Source: an uncultured Chloroflexota bacterium
Lineage (GTDB): Bacteria; Chloroflexota; Limnocylindria; Limnocylindrales; Limnocylindraceae
Reading direction: 5' to 3'
Length of the DNA: 11,801 nt
Assembly (NCBI GenBank): GCA_903937225.1
Contig: CAIZYO010000163.1
Span: 1 to 11,801 of the forward strand
Part shown: piece by piece, positions 6,033 through 10,941 of the stretch
Layout: each line of letters starts with the position of its first letter
Numbering within the stretch: the stretch's first letter is position 1
Program-made: the position numbers and the translations under genes
Notes under the pieces: generated by a model
Told to the model about the DNA's origin: nothing
Seen by the model: the letters and a program-made list of their open reading frames with translations, nothing else
Databases searched by the model: none

Positions 6033-7159
6033 TTCACAACGACGTCGCCGACCATGTTCGGATGCACCGTGCAGACGAACGAGTAGCTCCCCGCTGGGAA
6101 GGCGGGAACTTCATAAAGTTTAGTCTCGTCGCCATTGAAGATCTCGCCCTGCCAGAGCTCAGGTCCAACCGCGTCGGCACTCCCCTCATGAATGGCAATG
6201 TTGTGTGGAATGCCAACGTCCATATTGTGAAAGCGCAACTGGCTCGCCGTATCTGCTGGGAGTTCAAACAGGGTCTGCTCAAACTTAACCCCCATCGCAG
6301 TGATCAGCGTGATGCCGTCGTCTGGGCCAGCAGATGGTGCGCCACTCTCCGTTGGGGCGCCGCTCTCGGTGGGTGCGCCGCTTGCTCCAGGAGACGGAGC
6401 GGGGCTCTCTGACTCCGTGAAAATCAGTCCAGCCTGCGCACCGCCAACCACCACAAAGAGCAGCGAGAAGAGGAGGAGGCTGATGCGCGGTGCACTCTTT
6501 GGCGTTGGATTCACCAGGTGTCCGGTGCTGTCAGCCTCCGCAACGGCGCGGTACTCACGCCCTGAATCAAGGAGCCATCCAACTAGTGCGAACGCGGTCA
6601 TCAGCGCGCCAAGGAGGACGAAGGGGAGACCGATCGCTGCGCCGAAGAGGAGCACGCCCGTGGCGAGACTTACCAAGAAGGGGAGGAGTGAGGGTGGTGG
6701 AAGGTGCACGCCCGCTGGCGGGCCAGACGCCGCCCTACTGCTCTGCGCGGATATCGCAAGTGCGCTGTGGTCTCCTGCGCCGATCGCATCGTATTCGCGA
6801 ACCGCTTCTCGTCCCCAAGCAACGAGCGCGAGGAGCATCGCGCCTGCAGAGACGGCGAGCGCTACGCCACCGAGTGCCACGGAGAAGAAGAGTGCCGCTG
6901 ATGCAACGGAGATGAGAAGCGGCGCAAGGCTCGGCCCTGGGAGGTGAATCCCTGCTGGCGTGGAGCGCGTTGGAAGCGCGGGCATCCCGATCTGTCGCGG
7001 ACCAGCGCGTCGGAAGCGAAAGAAGACCCACCCGTAGAATCCGGCGACGACGAGAAGGATGATGATTGGAAGGAGCTGGATCAGCGCGCCCCAATCAGGT
7101 GCAACGAACGGCCCAAGGAGGGATACGACCCACTCGAGGAGTGAGCGGAGCGCGTCCAA
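6029..7159 (-). CDS. Membrane protein with duplicated two-helix module and C-terminal cupredoxin
   Basis: A 376-aa protein. A first helix (about 26-47) is followed by two related modules: residues 68-125, starting PAGIHLPGPSL, and 148-205, starting PAGVHLPPPSL. Each has two helices and ends in a GREYxA-like or EAVREYDAI stretch. The modules resemble subunit IV-type parts of actinobacterial or Chloroflexota haem-copper oxidases; this resemblance is from memory. A further helix (about 225-246), a Ser/Gly/Ala/Pro linker with GAPTES repeats (about 252-280) and a type I copper domain (about 282-376) follow. Predicted ligands are H319, C363, H366 and M369. The start is TTG at 7159, supported by AGGGG (7170-7166) six bases upstream. 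It probably delivers electrons to, or is an accessory subunit of, a terminal oxidase encoded elsewhere. The domains are well supported; the role is inferred. Confidence 0.85.
   Translation of the reverse strand: MDALRSLLEWVVSLLGPFVAPDWGALIQLLPIIILLVVAGFYGWVFFRFRRAGPRQIGMPALPTRSTPAGIHLPGPSLAPLLISVASAALFFSVALGGVALAVSAGAMLLALVAWGREAVREYDAIGAGDHSALAISAQSSRAASGPPAGVHLPPPSLLPFLVSLATGVLLFGAAIGLPFVLLGALMTAFALVGWLLDSGREYRAVAEADSTGHLVNPTPKSAPRISLLLFSLLFVVVGGAQAGLIFTESESPAPSPGASGAPTESGAPTESGAPSAGPDDGITLITAMGVKFEQTLFELPADTASQLRFHNMDVGIPHNIAIHEGSADAVGPELWQGEIFNGDETKLYEVPAFPAGSYSFVCTVHPNMVGDVVVK
6336..6389. repeat. Three imperfect 18-bp tandem repeats in cupredoxin linker
   Basis: Three adjacent 18-bp units start at 6336, 6354 and 6372, sharing a GGNGCGCC core followed by a pyrimidine-rich half. 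They encode the repeated GAPTES linker between the last membrane helix and the cupredoxin domain. The repeat length is a multiple of three, so copy-number change would lengthen or shorten the tether without a frameshift. Confidence 0.75.
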
Positions 7160-7168
7160 CGTCAGCCC

Positions 7169-7330
7169 CTAGGCTTCGGAGTTCATTGCGTGAACGAGCA
7201 CCGCGGTCATTGTGCTCATCGCCACCCCGAGCGCACCGAGCATGAAAGCACCTCCAGTGTCCCCAGAGACCACAAGGTAGACGGTGCCTATGACCACGAA
7301 GATGAGTCCGAAGGCGAGGGCGTACTTCAT
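7169..7330 (-). CDS. Small two-helix membrane protein
   Basis: A 53-aa protein with two predicted membrane helices (about 3-21 and 27-48) joined by a short SGDTGG turn. The shape and the IGTVYLVVSGDTGG stretch are reminiscent of small subunit IV proteins of actinobacterial-type cytochrome c oxidases, but the sequence is too short for a firm claim. It is the first gene of the minus-strand operon with the cupredoxin and TlpA-like genes, whose TTG start lies 9 nt after its stop. I chose ATG 7330 because the -10-like TACAAT at 7342-7337 ends exactly 6 nt upstream, predicting a leaderless message. The reading frame stays open upstream to 7474, but that part overlaps the divergent ctaG gene. Confidence 0.7.
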   Translation of the reverse strand: MKYALAFGLIFVVIGTVYLVVSGDTGGAFMLGALGVAMSTMTAVLVHAMNSEA

Positions 7331-7336
7331 GCTCAC

Positions 7337-7358
7337 ATTGTAGCCGCCACCGAAAAAT
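7337..7358. promoter_or_regulatory. Divergent leaderless-type promoters between the 53-aa gene and ctaG
   Basis: In the 34-bp gap, the minus strand carries TACAAT (7342-7337, five of six matches to TATAAT) with a 6-nt spacer to ATG 7330. The plus strand carries AAAAAT (7353-7358, four of six) with a 6-nt spacer to GTG 7365. In both cases transcription is predicted to start at the first base of the start codon. No convincing -35 boxes are visible, and neither start has a Shine-Dalgarno sequence. Confidence 0.45.
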
Positions 7359-7364
7359 CTGCGG

Positions 7365-8330
7365 GTGCCCGAAGATAGGGGGGTGATCGCCTTCAGCCTC
7401 TTTCCTGCGCACGGGCCCCTCCCGCCGGAGCCGAGCCTTGCCGCCGTTGCGTACTGGTACTCCCCACCATTCATCAGCCTGCTGGTCGTGGCTGGACTTG
7501 CGCTCTGGTTTGTTGGGGTGCGCCGCGTTCAGCGCCAGCACCCGCAGAATCCTGTGCCTCGTTCGCGGAGCGTGTCAATCGTGGGTGCCGCCGTCTTCCT
7601 CCTGATCGCGCTGCAATCGGCGATCGAGCGCTACGACACCACGCTCTTCAGCGTGCACATGGTGCAGCACCTCATCCTGCTCTTCCCTGTGCCGATTCTC
7701 ATCCTGCGAGCCGCTCCGGTCACGCTGATCCTTCGGCTTGCGTCGCCTCGCTGGCGCGCGCGGATCCTGGCCCTGCTACAGAGTCGTCTCGTTGGCGTGA
7801 TCAGTCATCCGATCGCTGCCTGGTTCCTCCTTGTATTTGTGATGTGGGCGACCCACCTCTCGCCACTCTTTGATGCGGCACTCGATGATCCCTTCTTGCA
7901 CAACCTGGAGCACGTGATCTACCTCAGCAGCGCACTCCTTTTCTGGGCTCCAGTCTTCTCGCTTGACCCAGTACGGCACCGACTCTCGCGCCCTGCCGCA
8001 CTCTTCTATTTGATCACGCAGATGCCGCAGAACAGTTTCCTCGGGGTGGCGATCATGTGGGCGCCGAGTGTGCTCTATCCGCACTACGAGAGGCTGCAGC
8101 GGCCGTGGGGGCCAACGCCGCTCGAAGATCAACAGCTCGCCGGAGCCATCATGTGGCTTGTTGGCGATGCCCTCTTCCTCTTTGCAGTGTTCGCGGTGCT
8201 CGCCGCCTGGATGCGCACAGAGGAGCGACCTGCGTCACGCTACGATGCAGAGAAGTTGGCAGAAGAGCTTGCTGAAATTCGGCGACGCGAAGTCGTGCAT
8301 GCCGAGAGGCAGAGAGGGGGAGTGGAGTGA
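7365..8330 (+). CDS. ctaG: CtaG-type cytochrome c oxidase assembly factor (caa3_CtaG family)
   Basis: A 321-aa polytopic membrane protein of the caa3_CtaG family, which is needed for maturation of copper-containing cytochrome oxidases. About seven helices are predicted. Conserved family features are H98-M-V-Q-H102 (HMVQH), H164 in a WATHLSPLFDAAL stretch, HNLEH at 179-183, a FWAPV turn near 193-197, and DQQLAGAIMW at 255-264. The repeated histidines are candidates for copper handling. A charged, probably helical cytoplasmic tail of about 40 residues ends the protein. GTG 7365 is preferred because a -10-like hexamer sits 6 nt upstream. GTG 7383, directly after a G-run, is the alternative. The stop overlaps the YHS gene start as GTGA. 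Family assignment is confident; exact start is less so. Confidence 0.92.
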   Translation: MPEDRGVIAFSLFPAHGPLPPEPSLAAVAYWYSPPFISLLVVAGLALWFVGVRRVQRQHPQNPVPRSRSVSIVGAAVFLLIALQSAIERYDTTLFSVHMVQHLILLFPVPILILRAAPVTLILRLASPRWRARILALLQSRLVGVISHPIAAWFLLVFVMWATHLSPLFDAALDDPFLHNLEHVIYLSSALLFWAPVFSLDPVRHRLSRPAALFYLITQMPQNSFLGVAIMWAPSVLYPHYERLQRPWGPTPLEDQQLAGAIMWLVGDALFLFAVFAVLAAWMRTEERPASRYDAEKLAEELAEIRRREVVHAERQRGGVE

Positions 8331-8560
8331 GCATTGCGATTGATCCAGTCTGCGGGATGGAGGTGCAGGTAGCGCCTGACGCCCTGACCACCCTGATTCA
8401 ACTCGGTGAACTTCCGAACGCAGCGCAGCCGGGGCGGCACCAGGGCATGGCGGAGGGGGGCGGCGAGCGCTTCTACTTCTGCGGGAGGGGCTGCCTGCTG
8501 GACTTCCAAGACGAGCCGGCGCGCTTCCTTGACGCGGGCTTCCAGCCCTCTGGCATGTGA
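8327..8560 (+). CDS. Small YHS-domain protein, probable metal binding
   Basis: A 77-aa protein made almost wholly of one YHS domain. It has DPVCGMEV near the N-terminus (C9) and FYFCGRGCLLDF (C52 and C56), followed by the usual xxPARFL end. These three cysteines are the expected metal ligands. The family is found in copper ATPases and in small metal-binding proteins. A glycine-rich insert (about 36-46) separates the halves. The GTG start overlaps the ctaG stop (GTGA at 8327-8330), so the two are translationally coupled. This supports a copper-handling role alongside CtaG and the cupredoxins, though the metal is inferred. No membrane helix or signal peptide is present, so it should be cytoplasmic. 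Confidence 0.85.
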   Translation: MSIAIDPVCGMEVQVAPDALTTLIQLGELPNAAQPGRHQGMAEGGGERFYFCGRGCLLDFQDEPARFLDAGFQPSGM

Positions 8561-8585
8561 AGTGGTACCTTCGGGCGCATAGGTC

Positions 8586-8602
8586 GGCCGTCCAGAACGG
8601 CC
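8586..8602 (+). other. Stem-loop in the ferredoxin gene leader
   Basis: GGCCGT at 8586-8591 and ACGGCC at 8597-8602 form a perfect 6-bp stem around a 5-nt loop (CCAGA). It lies 10 nt before the AGGAG ribosome-binding site (8613-8617) of the ferredoxin gene. No T-run follows, so it is a poor intrinsic terminator for the upstream operon. It may be an mRNA 5' structure or chance. Confidence 0.35.
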
Positions 8603-8624
8603 CAGCGAGGAGAGGAGCGGAACG

Positions 8625-8912
8625 ATGGCATATGTGATTGCGGAACCTTGCGTTGATGTCCTTGATCAGTCGTGCGTCTCCGTCTGCCCAGTTGACTGTA
8701 TTCACTTCGAAGAGGGGACCGATCGCAAGCTCTTCATTGATCCGGATGAGTGCATTGACTGCGGCGCCTGCGAGCCAGAGTGCCCAGTGAACTCCATCTT
8801 CCCGGCCGAATCTGTGCCAGCGCAGTGGGCACCGTACATCCAGATTGACGCCAACTGGTACAAGGACAAGGCGGCGGCACGAGCCGCAGTCGACGCAGCG
8901 AAGCCACGCTGA
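8625..8912 (+). CDS. fdxA: 7Fe ferredoxin, [3Fe-4S][4Fe-4S] (FdxA-like)
   Basis: A 95-aa cytoplasmic electron carrier. Cysteines C9, C17, C21 and C25 lie in the first half and C43, C46, C49 and C53 in ECIDCGACEPECP. By alignment with Azotobacter-type 7Fe ferredoxin, C9, C17 and C53 hold the [3Fe-4S] cluster and C21, C43, C46 and C49 hold the [4Fe-4S] cluster. C25 is the conserved extra cysteine. The residues between C9 and C17 include no cysteine at the usual fourth ligand place, which supports the 3Fe assignment. The C-terminal tail is shorter than in Azotobacter. ATG 8625 has a strong AGGAG (8613-8617) seven bases upstream. A korA-like gene 2 kb downstream could be its redox partner, but the pairing is inferred. 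Confidence 0.94.
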   Translation: MAYVIAEPCVDVLDQSCVSVCPVDCIHFEEGTDRKLFIDPDECIDCGACEPECPVNSIFPAESVPAQWAPYIQIDANWYKDKAAARAAVDAAKPR

Positions 8913-8922
8913 GGCGGACGCG

Positions 8923-9783
8923 CTGAGCGCGATCACGCCATTCTCTTGTTCATGGTGCGGCAGCGCAGTTGCGCCGCGCACAGAAGACTCGCTTGAACGC
9001 TGGACCCTCCTTTGTGCCGCATGTCTGGAACGTGCGCCGAACCAGCCGTATCTGAAAGCAAAACTTAAAGAAGGAATGCGGCGCCGCGCCGGCGGCGGCA
9101 CACCACCCTCCGGGATTCCGCTACCGAGTGCACTGCCACGCCCCGCAGGGAGCACACCGCCACCAAGAGGCGATCCATCTGGCGCGGTCCCTGCGCGTCT
9201 CGGTCTGCTCCCGCCACCCGAAGAGCCAGATGCGCTTGAAGCCTGGTATCTCAATCGCACGCCTTTTGATCGAGGTCCACTCGCCGGCGCAACATGGCAG
9301 GGCGAGATCGATCGCGCCGTGCTCTGGCTTGATGCGCTCCCATACAGCGGTCGCGCCGTGGAGCTCGGTGCAGGGATTGGATTCTGGACAGTGCTCCTCG
9401 CCTCGCGTGGTGACGTGAGCGCATATGACGCGCGTGAAGATCGACTGACGCGCGCGCGACAGCGACTACTCGCGCACGGACTAAAGGCGCACCTCCATCC
9501 GCGCAACCTCCTTGAAGGACCAGAAGGTGAACCAGCAGGGCTCGTCCTGCTTCCGTTTTTGTTGAGTCAACTCGCAGCCGAGCCGCGCGCGCAACAGGTG
9601 GAGGTTGCACATAGTTGGCTTGCGAAGGGTGGTCGACTCGCACTGATTGATCTCGCGCCGCCGAACCTTGATCCATCAACCCTGGAGCAGGCAACGAGTG
9701 AGATGCTGGGCGGAAGGTTCACAGGGATCGTGTCTGAACCGCTCGGACGACACCTGATCCTGATCAGCGCCCTCGCGAAGTAG
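8923..9783 (+). CDS. Zinc-ribbon class I SAM-dependent methyltransferase (non-standard start)
   Basis: A protein of about 286 aa counted from CTG 8923. A small zinc-ribbon-like motif (C9-x2-C12 and C31-x2-C34) is followed by a basic, Pro/Gly-rich linker (about 55-98). A Rossmann methyltransferase domain comes next, with the SAM-binding motif VELGAGIGFW at 146-155 and an acidic residue (D169) at the end of the second strand. The substrate is unknown. No in-frame ATG, GTG or TTG lies between TTG 8845, which is deep inside the ferredoxin gene, and the zinc ribbon. CTG 8923 stands 10 nt after the ferredoxin stop, with GAGGCGG at 8911-8917 as a possible ribosome-binding site. CTG is therefore my best start, though ATC 8932 is possible. 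The gene is likely co-transcribed with the ferredoxin gene. Confidence 0.75.
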   Translation: MSAITPFSCSWCGSAVAPRTEDSLERWTLLCAACLERAPNQPYLKAKLKEGMRRRAGGGTPPSGIPLPSALPRPAGSTPPPRGDPSGAVPARLGLLPPPEEPDALEAWYLNRTPFDRGPLAGATWQGEIDRAVLWLDALPYSGRAVELGAGIGFWTVLLASRGDVSAYDAREDRLTRARQRLLAHGLKAHLHPRNLLEGPEGEPAGLVLLPFLLSQLAAEPRAQQVEVAHSWLAKGGRLALIDLAPPNLDPSTLEQATSEMLGGRFTGIVSEPLGRHLILISALAK

Positions 9784-9797
9784 AACTACGCTCGTGG

Positions 9798-9814
9798 GCC
9801 CAGAGCGTCTGGGC
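9798..9814. terminator. Hairpin between convergent genes, possible bidirectional terminator
   Basis: GCCCAGA (9798-9804) and TCTGGGC (9808-9814) form a perfect 7-bp stem with a 3-nt GCG loop, centred in the 46-bp gap between the methyltransferase and the convergent lipoprotein gene. There is no T-run on either side, so it is not a classical intrinsic terminator. Its place between two gene ends makes a termination or 3'-end stabilising role likely. Confidence 0.45.
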
Positions 9815-9829
9815 AGAAGTGCGGGGCGA

Positions 9830-10219
9830 CTACGGGTTTAGCGTGTGGTCATCCAAGAGACGGTTCAAGAGGTCTGCGAGCGATCCCTCGGTGAGCGCTG
9901 CGGGGCGCACTTCGTCACTGCCGCTGACCGTCACGCCGATGATTGGGTCGTCCGCGTTGTTTCCAGGTGCAACGCCGCCCTCGGCGGCGGCGCGAAGTTG
10001 TGCGAGCTGATCCTCTGGGAGCCGGAGCTTCTCCGTGTAGTCCCCGTGTTCCATCACCACCGCACCGTTGCCGTAGACCTCTGCCTTCTCCATCATGCCG
10101 TTCGACCAGCTCCTGGTGATGGTGAACGTCACGCGGCCAACGGGCTTCACCTCTTCACCGGCGCAGGCGCCAGCGACGGCGAGAAGGCCGAACGCAAGCA
10201 GAAGCATCTTCAGTTTCAT
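9830..10219 (-). CDS. Small lipoprotein of unknown function, possibly emfourin-like
   Basis: A 129-aa protein with a short signal peptide (KLK, then hydrophobic residues 5-18) and a likely lipidated cysteine at C19 (AGAC). The -3 residue is alanine, a weaker lipobox. The mature part contains a beta-rich stretch (VTFTITRSW, then AEVYGNGAVVMEHGDYTEKLRL) and a helix (PEDQLAQLRAAAE). A later segment reads IIGVTVSGSDEVRPAAL, followed by a final helix SLADLLNRLL. This order resembles emfourin-type protease inhibitor domains, but I make the link from shape alone and it may be wrong. The ATG at 10219 has no Shine-Dalgarno sequence. A TATACT box 6 nt upstream predicts a leaderless message. It diverges from the next gene over 20 bp. 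Confidence 0.75.
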   Translation of the reverse strand: MKLKMLLLAFGLLAVAGACAGEEVKPVGRVTFTITRSWSNGMMEKAEVYGNGAVVMEHGDYTEKLRLPEDQLAQLRAAAEGGVAPGNNADDPIIGVTVSGSDEVRPAALTEGSLADLLNRLLDDHTLNP

Positions 10220-10225
10220 GTCGCC

Positions 10226-10233
10226 AGTATAGT
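10226..10233. promoter_or_regulatory. Symmetric overlapping -10 boxes, bidirectional leaderless promoter
   Basis: The 8-bp core AGTATAGT reads TATAGT on the plus strand (10228-10233) and TATACT on the minus strand (10231-10226), each five of six matches to TATAAT. On the plus strand 6 nt separate the box from ATG 10240. On the minus strand 6 nt separate it from ATG 10219. Transcription should start on the A of both start codons. No good -35 is seen on either strand, and the -35 regions would lie inside the opposite genes. Confidence 0.6.
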
Positions 10234-10239
10234 GAATGC

Positions 10240-10890
10240 ATGAATGATCGGGATCGGGCCGAACTTCGCCTCCTTGAGCAGCAGCTTGAGCGCATGCGCG
10301 GCATGCTCGGCGCGTACTCGGGGCTCTTCTTCCGCCAGATCACCGTCTGGGGGGTGGTCTCGATCGTGATCCTCGCCCTCTCCGGCCTCAGTGCTGGTGC
10401 GCCGATTGGATTCCTGCTTACCTTCATTGTGCCGTTCGCGTTTCTTGAAGCGGGCTACACCTTCTACTACACCGTCTTCGCGCGGAGGCACGCCGAGTTC
10501 ATTGAGAAGAGCATCAACGCGCGCTTCGGACGCGCGGTGCTCGCCGCGCATCGGCTTGAGGCCGCCTACTTCTATCCGCCAGATGCACCGAAGCTCTCCT
10601 TCCTCTCGTTTGGGCGTCTCAACGGGTACGGGAGCGTGATGACGATCGGATACTCGGTGGCCGCCCTCTTCCTCTGGGGAGCCGGCATGGAGGAGGGGCT
10701 TGCCCAAGTCGCGGTAGGGGGCCTAGACCCGGCACTGATCTGGGCCGCCTTGGCTTGGACGCTCGGCGTGACCGCCTTCCTGCTGTGGCACTTCCTCGCC
10801 AAGCGTGACGAGAAGCGCCTCCTCATGGAGCTCAAGGCTTCATACCCAGATGCGGTACGCTCTCGGGGCAGCGCGCGACGGTCGCGCTGA
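10240..10890 (+). CDS. Four-helix membrane protein of unknown function
   Basis: A 216-aa protein I cannot assign to a family. An N-terminal amphipathic, charged helix (about 5-25) is followed by two helices (about 33-50 and 55-79), a cytoplasmic-looking segment (81-128) with an aromatic AAYFYPPDAP stretch, and two more helices (about 130-148 and 163-186). The tail is rich in lysine and arginine (residues 187-216). No catalytic motif is visible. ATG 10240 is chosen because a TATAGT box lies 6 nt upstream and because nearby ATGs at 10236 and 10244 are out of frame. It has no Shine-Dalgarno sequence. It diverges from the lipoprotein gene and precedes the korA-like gene by 51 nt. Confidence 0.75.
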   Translation: MNDRDRAELRLLEQQLERMRGMLGAYSGLFFRQITVWGVVSIVILALSGLSAGAPIGFLLTFIVPFAFLEAGYTFYYTVFARRHAEFIEKSINARFGRAVLAAHRLEAAYFYPPDAPKLSFLSFGRLNGYGSVMTIGYSVAALFLWGAGMEEGLAQVAVGGLDPALIWAALAWTLGVTAFLLWHFLAKRDEKRLLMELKASYPDAVRSRGSARRSR

Positions 10891-10941
10891 GTCCCACACC
10901 TTCGGCAGAGCGCGGCGATAGTTAGTGGAGGAGTTGGCAGC

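Noticed and set aside
7331..7474. Longer version of the 53-aa gene starting at 7474
   Set aside because: The extra 48 residues are basic and low in hydrophobic content, overlap ctaG, and lie upstream of a good -10 box for ATG 7330.
8235..9506. A 423-codon open frame on the minus strand across ctaG, YHS, ferredoxin and methyltransferase genes
   Set aside because: The plus-strand genes there carry clear family motifs. The minus-strand translation is Arg/Ser/Ala/Pro-rich with no recognisable domain, as expected of an antisense shadow in GC-rich DNA.
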